A stretch of 49,831 bases of DNA, from contig WRED01000013.1 in the NCBI GenBank assembly GCA_009779495.1, forward strand, positions 1-49,831, written 5' to 3'. The DNA comes from Oscillospiraceae bacterium (GTDB taxonomy: Bacteria; Bacillota; Clostridia; Oscillospirales; Acutalibacteraceae). The notes beneath the pieces are model-generated. The model did no database searches. It worked only from the letters and a program-made list of their open reading frames with translations, and was not told where the DNA came from. Below, piece by piece: positions 1 to 8,458 of this stretch; the first letter of the stretch is position 1, and each line of letters begins with the position of its first letter. The position numbers and the translations under genes are program-made.

Positions 1-2325
1 GGACGGCGTGCTTGTCGGGTTTCCGCTTGAATTGACCTGCGTGAGTGTAAAGTTGAATATCTTAGTTGGCGCGCCCGTGCCTTCGCTGAACGCGCTGACG
101 ATCTTCTTTACGTCGAGGGTGATGGTTGCGTCGGCGGCGCCGTAGGTGTTGTTGAATGTAAGGCTTAAATCCTGAACTAACATATCGCTGCAAACGAACG
201 TATCGCTTTCGTTGTTGGTTTGCACATAGGTGAATACAGCCGACGGATTAATCTGGCGGGGGTTTTCCACCAGCTTATATGAAGCCGTTCCATGTTGTGT
301 ACCGCTGCTTCCGCTGACCGTAAGGGTGTTTTCAAGCGTAACAAACTGAGCTACGCCCAACAGGAAGTCTTTATCGGTATACGACGTACCGTCGGAGTTT
401 TGGAACGCGGAAGCGGTAAAGAGCGAGCCCTTGATGGATTTGCCTTTTACATATTTTGCGTTATCCTTCAGCGTAAAGGTTATCGACGGGGAACCTGCCG
501 GCCTGGTGACGGTAATCGTGTCGCCCTTTTTAACCTTTACGCCGGTGCCGCAGTTTGAAACTGCCGCTGCGTCACCGACCTCAACGCTCCAACCCGTGGT
601 GTCGGGCCATGTAAGAACCGTATCGTACTGCTCAACTTCGGCGATGTTTTCAGAAACCCAACCGATATGAGAAAAAGTGATCGTGCCTGACGTGGCGCTG
701 TCATGGGTATAGCTCATGGAAAGAGAAGTGGTTTTTCCTAAATCGTGCTGATCCTTTATTTCCTCCATATTATCGACTAAATGGTAGAAATATGTCAGAT
801 TGTTATTGCCGTTGTTGGTTAAAGCTTCAAAACAAGGAGCCATTATAGCAGCGATGCTTCTTTCCGTCGCATCTGTTACAACCGTAGGATTTGACCAAGT
901 GCTTGACAATCTTAAATCTAGGGATGGATATTTGGCTTTTAATTCGTATATATAGGCTGCTCCCCGGATAAAATCCCTGTGGGGACGCGAGGTTTTAACA
1001 CCAACGCCGGGTATGGTGATATTGCCTGTTAACTCGACATCAGATATATCTATGCCAAACATCATATTAAGATCCGAAACCGTGAGGGAGCTGTTTACAG
1101 GATAAAGAGCGTTTAACAAAGCGGATTCGGCACCGTTTCTGGAAGTGGGGGAGCCGGTTGGATTCATCAGCGCGTTATTAGTAGCGGTGGAAACGTATTG
1201 CTTAGGAAACTGCTCTACTAACCTTACCATTTTACTGAACATGGCGTATTTCTCGCCGGGGCTGTATTCCATCCAGTTGCCGTATGTACCCGACGCACCC
1301 TTTTTCGTGCGGTATTGTATACTTGCGACATAAGAATTAGAAGCGCTGTCCAAAGTTACGACCACCCTGATATGATAATACGTGTCGTCCATGAGCCAGC
1401 CGCCGGGAGCGGAGGTTTCTCTTACCAAATAGTAAGTGGTTCCCTCTTCTTTAAGCTCAATCATAGGAAATAACGCAGTCGGCGCAGGGTTACTGGAGTT
1501 TCGCGTTACGTTAATTTCTTCTCTTATTGAGCCTTGACCACCGCTTGCATCCGAATCGAATAGTGTAAATCCAAATACCTGATTGGTGGTTGGTATGCCT
1601 GTACCTGAGGTGGTTTTTTTAATGTTGATTTTTATAATTGCGGGAGCAGGTGTTATTTCGTATGAGTTCTCAATATCCATTAAGTCGGACGCGCCCACGA
1701 TTCCCATTTGCCCGTCGCCCTGATTCTGCGCGGACTGCTGCACCGGATTGCTCTCCGAGGCAAAGCCGTCGAGCGGCGCAATGGCGTCAGAATCATCTTC
1801 CTGCGGATAGCACTCGGCAACATGCGTATGCTCGCTTAACTCGCAAGTAAGCTGCTTTGCGTAGCAATCATTGTTATGTATGTGCCCGTCGGACACCTCG
1901 GTTTCGCAGGCCAAAACCCACTCCTGCTCATAGCAAGGCTCGCCGTGGACGTGTCCCTCGGACTCCTCGAGGCCGCAGATGATATCCTGATCCTCGCCGT
2001 AGCAAGTCTCGTCATGGACGTGCCCCTCGGCTTCCTCAATTTCGCAGGCCAGAACCGACTCCAGCTTATAGCAATCCTCGCCGTGGGTGTGCGCCTCGCT
2101 TTCTTCGAGGATGCAGGTCAGCAGCTCAGTATAGCACCCGGCGTCGTGGGTATGTTCCTCAAACCCGCAGATCGGGTTGCCTGTCGTAAACGCCGGCAAT
2201 AAGGACAATACGGTCGTCAGCGTTACCACGGCCACCAAAAGCGGCACAAAAACAGCCAACGCTATTCTTCTGCGCTTTTTGTCCGCCAAGACCCTTCCAA
2301 TGATCATGTCGTAAATATTTTTCAT
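1..2325 (-). CDS. Large pilin-like cell-surface protein, C-terminus beyond window
   Basis: The minus frame is open from an ATG at 2325 (preceded by GGGGCGAG) to the left edge, giving 775 residues without a stop. A short basic N-terminus is followed by a membrane/signal segment at about residues 21-43. Residues about 53-170 carry six His/Cys motifs of the form HxHxxxCY (HTHDAGCY, HTHGEDCY, HVHDETCY, HVHGEPCY, HIHNNDCY, HTHVAECY), each with another Cys and acidic residues between. Later segments resemble streptococcal-type pilin isopeptide (FctA/Cna-like) domains: one near residues 230-330 with FGFTLFD and YYLVRETSAPGGW, another starting near the left edge with FNFTLTQV. Such proteins are sortase-anchored surface adhesins in Clostridia; the anchor would lie outside the window. 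Signal peptidase I lies 44 bp upstream on the same strand, as in pilus loci. Family call is inferred from motifs; ligand unknown. Confidence 0.8.
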   Translation of the reverse strand, partial: MKNIYDMIIGRVLADKKRRRIALAVFVPLLVAVVTLTTVLSLLPAFTTGNPICGFEEHTHDAGCYTELLTCILEESEAHTHGEDCYKLESVLACEIEEAEGHVHDETCYGEDQDIICGLEESEGHVHGEPCYEQEWVLACETEVSDGHIHNNDCYAKQLTCELSEHTHVAECYPQEDDSDAIAPLDGFASESNPVQQSAQNQGDGQMGIVGASDLMDIENSYEITPAPAIIKINIKKTTSGTGIPTTNQVFGFTLFDSDASGGQGSIREEINVTRNSSNPAPTALFPMIELKEEGTTYYLVRETSAPGGWLMDDTYYHIRVVVTLDSASNSYVASIQYRTKKGASGTYGNWMEYSPGEKYAMFSKMVRLVEQFPKQYVSTATNNALMNPTGSPTSRNGAESALLNALYPVNSSLTVSDLNMMFGIDISDVELTGNITIPGVGVKTSRPHRDFIRGAAYIYELKAKYPSLDLRLSSTWSNPTVVTDATERSIAAIMAPCFEALTNNGNNNLTYFYHLVDNMEEIKDQHDLGKTTSLSMSYTHDSATSGTITFSHIGWVSENIAEVEQYDTVLTWPDTTGWSVEVGDAAAVSNCGTGVKVKKGDTITVTRPAGSPSITFTLKDNAKYVKGKSIKGSLFTASAFQNSDGTSYTDKDFLLGVAQFVTLENTLTVSGSSGTQHGTASYKLVENPRQINPSAVFTYVQTNNESDTFVCSDMLVQDLSLTFNNTYGAADATITLDVKKIVSAFSEGTGAPTKIFNFTLTQVNSSGNPTSTPS

Positions 2326-2369
2326 ATACTCGCCCCGTTCTTACAGTATATATAATATGGAAATGTTTT

Positions 2370-2990
2370 TTACGAAATTTTTCCCGCTCTTGAGAGCGGC
2401 CACACGATGAACCTTACCTTGCCTATGACTTGTTCCCTCGGAACCGGGCCGAAATGGCTGTCACGGCTGTCCACCGATACCGACCGGTTGTCGCCCATGA
2501 CGAATACTGTTCCCGAAGCCACGTGGAAAGGAAGCTCAATGTCGCAGTTGCCAAGGCTGTGCTCCTCTACATAGGGTTCATTCAGCACATGGCCGTTTAC
2601 CGATACGACGCCGTACGCGTCAATGTTTACCGTGTCGCCCGCCGTGGCGATCACGCGCTTGATATGGAGCTTGTTGTTGTGATAAAACGCGATGATGTCT
2701 TTTTTGATGGTGATGTCGCTTTTTTTAGTCAGAACGATCTCGTTCATTTCCAGAAGCGGACTCATGCTTGTGCCGTCAATCCGCAGTACGCCTACCCAAA
2801 GGTTTGTGATAAGGATGATCACGGCCGCCGCCGCCACAAGGCTTATGATGATGCCCCGCGCCAGACGGATGTAGGATTCTCTGCGCTCGAGCCTCGCGAT
2901 CTCCCTGTCGAGCATTTCGACGCCGGGACGTCCCAGCACGTCTACCTGCTTGCGTATTAAGGTATCCTTTTTGTTATCTTTCACTGACAT
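2370..2990 (-). CDS. lepB: Signal peptidase I
   Basis: A 206-residue type I signal peptidase that would cleave secretory signal peptides on the outer face of the cytoplasmic membrane. A single membrane helix lies near residues 45-68. The catalytic Ser sits in GTSMSPLLEMNE, the general-base Lys in IKRVIATAGD, and box E in GDNRSVSVDSRDSHFGPV; length fits the small Gram-positive SipS class. It lies between an unknown gene and the pilin-like surface gene on the same strand, so it may be the dedicated peptidase of a pilus or surface-protein locus. That link is inference; the enzyme call is firm. Confidence 0.95.
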   Translation of the reverse strand: MSVKDNKKDTLIRKQVDVLGRPGVEMLDREIARLERRESYIRLARGIIISLVAAAAVIILITNLWVGVLRIDGTSMSPLLEMNEIVLTKKSDITIKKDIIAFYHNNKLHIKRVIATAGDTVNIDAYGVVSVNGHVLNEPYVEEHSLGNCDIELPFHVASGTVFVMGDNRSVSVDSRDSHFGPVPREQVIGKVRFIVWPLSRAGKIS

Positions 2991-3023
2991 GCACCACTTG
3001 CTTCTATATACATTAGTATAGTA

Positions 3024-3575
3024 TTATGTCCAACCGCCTTGCCTTTGCGTGATCCCGGCCCTGAACGCCAGAATCATATTGCGCTTTTCCCTTTTCTCTG
3101 ACTGAAGCTCCTTTTCAAGGTCGCGGAGCATCAGCATCAGATGTTTTTTGCTCAGCGCGCGCAGCTGCTTGTCGCCTATCACCGAAGTCTCGGCCCGCTC
3201 GCCGGCTTCGCCGCTTTCAAACGCCCTGGCGCCTATGTCGTTCCAAAAATCCCGGGTGTTATCGTTTGCCGCCGGAGGGCTGAAAGACGCGTCCGGCGCA
3301 TGCTGTTGAGGCGGAGCGTTCCGCAGCTCCTGCTCCCCAGCCATATACTTTTCCGTTTCCTCGGCGGGGCGCGGTTCATGCTCCCAAAATGACGCCGTAA
3401 TTTCGTCAAGCGTCTTTGCTTTGGATTTTGGTTTCGCGAGGGGTTCTGCGGTTAAAGCGGAAGCCGTGTGCGCCGTCGGTCCCGCGAAAGGTATTGGTTG
3501 ATTCGCTCCCTCCCGCATTTCGTTGAACAAGTTATCATGCATCAGGAACAATTCGTCCAGCGTGTTTGTCGGCAT
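3024..3575 (-). CDS. Hypothetical charged cytoplasmic protein
   Basis: A protein of about 183 residues with no recognised domain. It has no signal peptide or membrane segment. The middle (residues about 50-130) is rich in Ala, Pro and Glu and looks disordered. The C-terminal 50 residues form a charged helix containing KKHLMLMLRDLEKELQSEK, suggesting a coiled coil. Two starts are possible: GTG at 3584 or ATG at 3575. The ATG is preferred because GGGGTG lies six bases upstream, although an AGGAGG abuts the ATG directly. It is separated from signal peptidase by 33 bp and follows the terminator of the LytTR gene. Function unknown; a role linked to the surface-protein locus is only suggested by position. 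Confidence 0.7.
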   Translation of the reverse strand: MPTNTLDELFLMHDNLFNEMREGANQPIPFAGPTAHTASALTAEPLAKPKSKAKTLDEITASFWEHEPRPAEETEKYMAGEQELRNAPPQQHAPDASFSPPAANDNTRDFWNDIGARAFESGEAGERAETSVIGDKQLRALSKKHLMLMLRDLEKELQSEKREKRNMILAFRAGITQRQGGWT

Positions 3576-3652
3576 CCTCCTCACCCCTTTTTACATATGG
3601 ATTATTTTGTTGAAATTTGTCGCTGACTGCCGATCAATCTTTCGATGGTATG

Positions 3653-3681
3653 AGTATATCAGAAAAAATCAATCGTGACGA
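3653..3681 (-). promoter_or_regulatory. Possible promoter for the 3575-3024 gene and downstream lepB
   Basis: On the minus strand TATACT (3653-3658) has an extended -10 TGA just upstream, and TCGTCA (3676-3681) lies 17 bp further up, a 4/6 match to TTGACA. It sits in the AT-rich gap between the LytTR terminator and the gene at 3575. Confidence 0.4.
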
Positions 3682-3862
3682 AAATTTGCGTAAACCGTTG
3701 AATTTTTGCGTGAATGACAGAAAAATGTTCCGAACAGGTTTTTTTGACCACAATATCTTGTGGTTTGCATGCTTTTTACAATATTTGGCATCAAAAAATG
3801 ACCCTTTTACTTGGCTCAGGCCTACAACACTCCCATTATTTTTGTTTATTTCGATTTAAGCA

Positions 3863-3901
3863 ATAAAAAAGATAGAAGTGTGCTTTTTACATACTTCTAT
3901 C
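3863..3901 (-). terminator. Rho-independent terminator of the LytTR gene
   Basis: A 9-bp perfect stem (GATAGAAGT / ACTTCTATC, 3871-3901) with a 13-base loop is followed on the minus strand by a T-rich tract at 3863-3870. It lies 65 bp past the LytTR stop codon and separates that gene from the 3575-2370 genes. Confidence 0.85.
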
Positions 3902-3965
3902 CTCCCCCCCATTCTATATTGTACTCATTAACGTCCGCGAATATTTTCCAACTTTTACTTTCCCC

Positions 3966-4754
3966 TTATAATTGCCAGCGTTCGACGGCTGACCGCAGGG
4001 ACGCATAGTAATTTCGCCCCACAGGTATTTTGTGTCCATTGTTTAATATAAGCTCCGAAGAACCCACTTGATGCACCGCGTCAACCGCGACGATAAATGA
4101 CCGATGCGTCCTCGCGAAGCCCCTGTTGCGCAGACGTTCCTCCAGCTTTTGCAGGGTTGACGGAAAATTGAAGCTGCCCCCGGCGTATTCAACACGAACC
4201 ATATGATCCGTCGTGCCCTCAAAGTAATATATGTCCTTTACCTCGATCTGCTTGTACTCGCCCGCGCAGGATACAACAATGTATTGCCGTTCAAGCTGCT
4301 TCGCGGCCTGTAACGACAGTTCAAAAACCGATTGAAAACGCGTGAGATTCTTGGCGTCGTAGCCCTTTTGCACAAAGTTGTATGCATCCGCGTCAAACGC
4401 CTGATGATAATGCTCGGGATCCGTGGAGTGGCTGAGATAAAGGATGACGCCGTCATAGCTTTCCTTGCGGACGGTTGCCGGGGCAGAGGCAAAGATGCCC
4501 TCCGGCTCCACAATCATGATGCTGACAAGGGCCAAATAAACGTCGTCTTTCATGTCGAACAATAGCTCGCTGGGATTCGAGTACAGCTTCAGCTCCATCG
4601 GAACGCCGCATCTGTCGCATACGCTGCGGCAAATTTTCGCGTAGCCTTCCAAATCCACCCTGTTCTCATCGCAAATTATGATTCTGAGCTTATCCAATAT
4701 GTTCACCAGTCCGGCGTCAGATTTTTGTTCAAGACGTTGAGCCGGAGCCGCCAT
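3966..4754 (-). CDS. LytTR-family response regulator with degenerate receiver domain
   Basis: A protein of about 262 residues: an N-terminal CheY-like receiver (residues about 20-140) and a C-terminal LytTR DNA-binding domain (about 160-262, with VKDIYYFEGTTDHMVRVE and RTHRSFIVAVDAV). LytTR regulators often control surface, pilus or competence genes. The receiver keeps the acidic pair (IICDEN) and the conserved Lys (FVQKGYD), but the strand that should end in the phospho-acceptor Asp reads LALVSIMIVEPEG with no Asp there, so phosphorylation is doubtful. No histidine kinase is adjacent. Starts at GTG 4760 and ATG 4754 lack a good ribosome site; TTG 4697, behind GGTGA and directly before the receiver, is an alternative. 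It is divergent from the sugar symporter. Confidence 0.88.
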   Translation of the reverse strand: MAAPAQRLEQKSDAGLVNILDKLRIIICDENRVDLEGYAKICRSVCDRCGVPMELKLYSNPSELLFDMKDDVYLALVSIMIVEPEGIFASAPATVRKESYDGVILYLSHSTDPEHYHQAFDADAYNFVQKGYDAKNLTRFQSVFELSLQAAKQLERQYIVVSCAGEYKQIEVKDIYYFEGTTDHMVRVEYAGGSFNFPSTLQKLEERLRNRGFARTHRSFIVAVDAVHQVGSSELILNNGHKIPVGRNYYASLRSAVERWQL

Positions 4755-4858
4755 GAACACATCAATTTATCGTGCGAACGAATTCTTTTGTGCAAACATC
4801 GACTTAAAACGAGTTAATTTACAAAAAAATCTGTGCAATATGCATAATATTATGAGGG

Positions 4859-4887
4859 ATTATATCACATTTCTTTCGTTTTGTCAA
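4859..4887 (-). promoter_or_regulatory. Promoter of the LytTR gene
   Basis: TTGACA (4882-4887, minus) and TATAAT (4859-4864) are both perfect and separated by 17 bp. This gives a 5' leader of roughly 100 bases before the ATG at 4754, or about 150 before the TTG at 4697. Confidence 0.85.
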
Positions 4888-4991
4888 TCGCAACATATGG
4901 TAAATTTATGACGGACAATGTCTATATGTGCTTAAATGTTAGATTGTTGAAAGTTATAGTGTCCAAAGCCGGAAATTTCTGAACTTTATTG

Positions 4992-5020
4992 TTGCTTTCA
5001 TCCGACTGTTCCTGTATAAT
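4992..5020 (+). promoter_or_regulatory. Promoter of the GPH symporter gene
   Basis: TTGCTT (4992-4997), 17 bp, TATAAT (5015-5020). The gene's AAGGAGG ribosome site follows at 5031-5037, so the leader is very short. Confidence 0.75.
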
Positions 5021-5046
5021 AAAAACTATTAAGGAGGCGCGTAACA

Positions 5047-6654
5047 ATGGCTTTGGACAAGCAAAACCTCAAGGAGCAGCTCTTCGGCGCGGAAGAAAAT
5101 TCCGCCGCGAAAATGGATCCCGAAAAACTCAGCCGTTTCCGGCATATTGCCGAACAGATGTACAGTACCCCGCAGCTTTCGACCAAAGAGGTCGCCATGC
5201 CGGCTCTGGCAAAAGTGGGCAAAAGGGTCAGCGAGATGATCGAACGAAACTACCGCACCGTTTTCTTTGTCAGCGTGCTGCGCCTTGATATGGTTTACGT
5301 GACGATCATCCTGGCCCTCATCGCGATTTACGACGTACTCAACAACCCGCTGATGGGAATCGCCTACGACAGGACGCGCACCCGCTGGGGCAAGGCAAGG
5401 CCCTACGCCCTTTTCGCCCCGTTCTTCTATTTCGGCTCCACGGCGCTGCTGTTCTGCGGACGGCTGTTCTTCGACAACGACGTCACCGACGATCCGCGTA
5501 AAATCCTGTTCGTGTTCTCCGTGCTGTTTTTACAGGAAACGTTTTCCACAATTTACAGCATACCCGTGGATAACTATCTGACCCTGATGACACCTAACCC
5601 CCAGGACCGTATGACCGTCGGCATGTGGCAAAGCTACGCCAACCGATGGGCCGGAGATTTTCTTGGAATGCTGATCACGCCTTTGCTGGATTTCTCGCGT
5701 TCAGGTTATATCAACATCTCCCAAGGCATGATTTTCGCTATTTTCGGCTTGATTTCCGCCTTAACCGGCACTGCGGGCAGTATGCTTATGTCGGTGCATT
5801 GCCGCGAGCGCGTCATACTCCAGCCCAAGCCGGCCCCCACGGCAAAAACCCTGTTCTACATCCTGAAAAACAAATACGCGCTTCGCAATTTCGCCGCGGG
5901 CATGGCGGGCAGCTGGTGGAGCAGCGGCAACTACAATTGGCACATCGTGAACCAGCTCGAAATTCTCGGCGGCATCTTCCGCTCCGCGCCGTTTTATCTG
6001 CCGCGCCAGCTGTCGCAGGTCATCAGCATCGCATTTGTAGAGCCTTCGAAAAAGCTGTTCGGCGGCAGTTACCGCAAAACCTGTATCTTGTTCCGCATCA
6101 TGGATATTTTAGTTACCGTGATCCCGGCAACCATCGGCCTTTCCACCAAGATCACAGGCACATGGTGGAAAGCGGGGCTGCTCTTCGCCGGGTTCGATTT
6201 CCTGCTGAATGTCAACGACGGTCCCGCCAGCGTGCTTGAGGGCGAAATTGACCGCGAGATCGGCGACTATACGGAATACATGACCGGCGAACGGCCCGAC
6301 GGTACTGTCGGACTGCTGACCGGCCTGATCGGTAAGGTCACGGAACCGCTCAGGGCGCTGTTCACCATTTTTATATTCCGCTGGACGGGTTACGACCCGA
6401 ACGTCGGTGCCAGCAGGGCGTGGAGCCAGGATCTCGTGCGCTCCAACATGACCATGTATTCCAGGGTGTTTTTCCTGTGCACACTCGAAAGCGCCATCCC
6501 TAATATCCTCAGGGTCATCCCCTACTTCTTCTATGATCTGGAAGGCAAGAAGAAAGAGGAGATGTACGCGGCTCTCAACGAGCGGCGCGCCATGATCGCG
6601 AACGAGTCCGCCGTGCCGGATGAAATGGAGACCATGATGGCGGATTACATATAG
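5047..6654 (+). CDS. GPH-type sugar:cation symporter (MFS_2)
   Basis: A 535-residue polytopic transporter of the glycoside-pentoside-hexuronide:cation symporter family in the cytoplasmic membrane. The family signature DRTRTRWGKARPY lies at the first cytoplasmic loop (about residues 109-121), following NNPLMGIAYD. About ten to twelve hydrophobic segments follow. It is longer than the usual 450-500 residues because of a hydrophilic N-terminal extension of about 70 residues. AAGGAGG precedes the ATG by 9 bases. The next gene encodes a glycosidase-like TIM barrel, so the pair probably takes up and cleaves a glycoside; the substrate cannot be read from sequence. A related transporter is encoded at 28637-30175. 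Confidence 0.88.
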   Translation: MALDKQNLKEQLFGAEENSAAKMDPEKLSRFRHIAEQMYSTPQLSTKEVAMPALAKVGKRVSEMIERNYRTVFFVSVLRLDMVYVTIILALIAIYDVLNNPLMGIAYDRTRTRWGKARPYALFAPFFYFGSTALLFCGRLFFDNDVTDDPRKILFVFSVLFLQETFSTIYSIPVDNYLTLMTPNPQDRMTVGMWQSYANRWAGDFLGMLITPLLDFSRSGYINISQGMIFAIFGLISALTGTAGSMLMSVHCRERVILQPKPAPTAKTLFYILKNKYALRNFAAGMAGSWWSSGNYNWHIVNQLEILGGIFRSAPFYLPRQLSQVISIAFVEPSKKLFGGSYRKTCILFRIMDILVTVIPATIGLSTKITGTWWKAGLLFAGFDFLLNVNDGPASVLEGEIDREIGDYTEYMTGERPDGTVGLLTGLIGKVTEPLRALFTIFIFRWTGYDPNVGASRAWSQDLVRSNMTMYSRVFFLCTLESAIPNILRVIPYFFYDLEGKKKEEMYAALNERRAMIANESAVPDEMETMMADYI

Positions 6655-6708
6655 CTCGAGTCACGCGTTGAATAATAGGTAAACATGACAGATGCGGGGT
6701 AAAGTTCA

Positions 6709-6888
6709 CGTCATTGCGAGCGCAAGGAAACGTTAAGTAACAGCAACGTTTGCGCGCGAAGCAATCCAGTCGGCAAATGACTGATAAGTCAGAAGTGATC
6801 AGGCAACGCAAAATAAAGTTGCATAACTGGATTGCTTCGCGCGCCAACCTTAATATAAAAGGAACGCTTCTCTACGCTCGCAATGACG
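6709..6888. repeat. 180-bp nested palindromic (MITE-like) element
   Basis: Outer arms CGTCATTGCGAGCG (6709-6722) and CGCTCGCAATGACG (6875-6888) are perfect inverted repeats. Inner arms GCGCGCGAAGCAATCCAGT (6752-6770) and ACTGGATTGCTTCGCGCGC (6826-6844) are a second perfect 19-bp pair. Sequences of this TCATTGCGAG/GAAGCAATC type are known as dispersed intergenic palindromes in many bacterial genomes. It fills most of the 301-bp gap between the symporter and glycosidase genes; no other copy is visible in the window. Confidence 0.85.
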
Positions 6889-6955
6889 CCTGACTTCTAC
6901 CTGTTTTCTGTTTTTTTACCAGTGATTCGTATGTATAAAATAAAAGGGGATTTTT

Positions 6956-8188
6956 ATGGAAGATTTTGTTAAAGATCAGCTTATCGCTACCCTCAAGTAC
7001 GCGCCGCTTCACCTGGCCGCCAGCTATTTCAAAAAGCGCACCTCCCCTGAGGCGGAGGAGGCAAAACGCAAGGCCGGCGGGTTTATCAAGGGCATCTGCC
7101 ACCCGTCGGATAATTATGAGCAGATCAAGGGCGGGGGCATCCGATGGAACCGTGCGGATATCCCTTTTCCTTTCGACCATGAGGGAGATATCCGGCAGGA
7201 GTACCTTGACTGGAAAGAACAGATGCGGCTCTATCGGGAAAACGGCATCCGCATTATGGCGGTCACGCCCTACCCAAGGACGTACATCAGCTACGGCATC
7301 GACCCGCGCGAGTCCAAAAACGAGGATCGCGTACGGGAAATCGCCGTGTTCCTGATCAGCGACTTGAGGGATATCGCCGAGGCCTGGCAGATCACCAACG
7401 AAATGGGCGTTACGCGCTTCACCCGGCCGCTGACAATGCAGGAAGCCGCGCGGTTCATCGGCATTCAGCTGCAGGCCATGTACCCCCGCCGGGGCAAGGC
7501 CCTCATAGGCTACAACAGCTCCGGGCCGCAATCGGATCTGCATCTCCTCATGCGCCCCTGGCTGCCTTACTGCGATTACGTGGGCATAGACATCTACATC
7601 GGCTGCTTCGTGGCCGCGGGCAACTGGATGTACATGTTCGACGCGCTGCTGCGCTACCTGTGGAGCATGACCGGCAAGCCTGTTATCCTGTGTGAGTTCG
7701 GTTACCTCAGCGGCGGCGCGCCGAAATCCCCGGAGGAAAAACGCGCGATCTTACGGCGCTACGGGGTCAGCAGCGAAGAAGAAGCACGGAAAAACCTCGA
7801 TCAATTTATGGACAAGATCAAAAAGGTTGCCCCGGTCATGTGGAGTTCAGTAACGGAAAACGCGTCCGGCAGCTATGCCGATTACCTCTTCAACTCCATG
7901 TTCCGCAACCATTTTTACAGTGAGCTGCCAAAAGGCGTCGTGATCAAAAAATACCCGCATACCCCCGAGGGCCAGGCGGATTTCTACCGCGATATCTTCC
8001 CGCGGCTCGCAAAGCTGCCTTTCGTACTCGGCGCGTTTATCTACAAATGGAGGGACGGCGAAAAATGCGGCCACTGCGGACAGGACGACTGCCCGCAGGA
8101 AAGCACACGCTGGGGCATATTGGATTTCGAGGAAAGGGAAAGACCGGCCTACTATGCCGTGCGGGACGCACTGGAGAAGATTCAATAA
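6956..8188 (+). CDS. Clan GH-A-like glycoside hydrolase (TIM barrel)
   Basis: A 410-residue cytoplasmic protein without signal peptide. It has the hallmarks of a clan GH-A retaining glycosidase: AWQITNE with the presumed acid/base Glu149 after Asn148, and KPVILCEFGY with the presumed nucleophile Glu247. YVGIDIYIG (about 208-216) is a typical core strand. The GH family cannot be assigned by eye. Between strands near the C-terminus is CGHCGQDDC (371-379), a CxxC plus third Cys that could bind a metal, which is unusual for this fold. It starts at ATG 6956 behind AAAAGGGG and is probably co-expressed with the symporter 300 bp upstream. Intracellular location suggests it acts on imported oligosaccharides. 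Substrate unknown. Confidence 0.75.
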   Translation: MEDFVKDQLIATLKYAPLHLAASYFKKRTSPEAEEAKRKAGGFIKGICHPSDNYEQIKGGGIRWNRADIPFPFDHEGDIRQEYLDWKEQMRLYRENGIRIMAVTPYPRTYISYGIDPRESKNEDRVREIAVFLISDLRDIAEAWQITNEMGVTRFTRPLTMQEAARFIGIQLQAMYPRRGKALIGYNSSGPQSDLHLLMRPWLPYCDYVGIDIYIGCFVAAGNWMYMFDALLRYLWSMTGKPVILCEFGYLSGGAPKSPEEKRAILRRYGVSSEEEARKNLDQFMDKIKKVAPVMWSSVTENASGSYADYLFNSMFRNHFYSELPKGVVIKKYPHTPEGQADFYRDIFPRLAKLPFVLGAFIYKWRDGEKCGHCGQDDCPQESTRWGILDFEERERPAYYAVRDALEKIQ

Positions 8189-8200
8189 ACGGTTTCACAA

Positions 8201-8361
8201 TAGACCTCTTGCATAACTGAATCGCGGTGAATTGACGGTCTTTTTCCGCCTCCGCCGCATTAAAAATGCTCGAAATAAACAAATTATTTCTGCGCTTTTT
8301 GCCTTGCGGAGACGAAAAAATCCTCGTCAATTCACTCGCGATCAGTCATGCAAGAGGTCTA
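8201..8361. repeat. Palindromic element, superfamily 1, copy 1
   Basis: Arms begin TAGACCTCTTGCAT (8201) and end ATGCAAGAGGTCTA (8361); complementarity continues inward for about 36 bp with small mismatches (GAATTGACG / CGTCAATTC). The interior contains GCATTAAAAATGCTCGAAAT and GACGAAAAAATCCTCG. Read on the minus strand it matches the element cut by the right edge (49712-49831), and its interior resembles the copies at 10867 and 24797. Lies in the 270-bp gap between the glycosidase and feoA. Confidence 0.85.
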
Positions 8362-8401
8362 ATGCAAAACCAGTAACAAATCAGGCGGTATCCGCATAAG
8401 C

Positions 8402-8441
8402 TTAGTATCAGGAAAATCTTTTCCTGATACTAACTTTTTTT
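8402..8441 (+). terminator. Perfect 32-bp palindrome with T-tract just before feoA
   Basis: TTAGTATCAGGAAAA (8402-8416), 2-base centre, then its exact complement to 8433, followed by C and seven T residues (8435-8441). It has the form of an intrinsic terminator, yet ends only 17 bases before feoA. It could end upstream transcripts, attenuate feoAB, or be a two-fold operator for an iron regulator. Confidence 0.75.
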
Positions 8442-8458
8442 GATAAGAAGGGCGACTT

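Noticed and set aside
1876-2202. Plus-strand open frame of 108 codons opposite the His/Cys repeats
   Set aside because: It is the complement of the surface-protein repeats; no ribosome site or family, and the minus frame reads as real protein over 775 codons.
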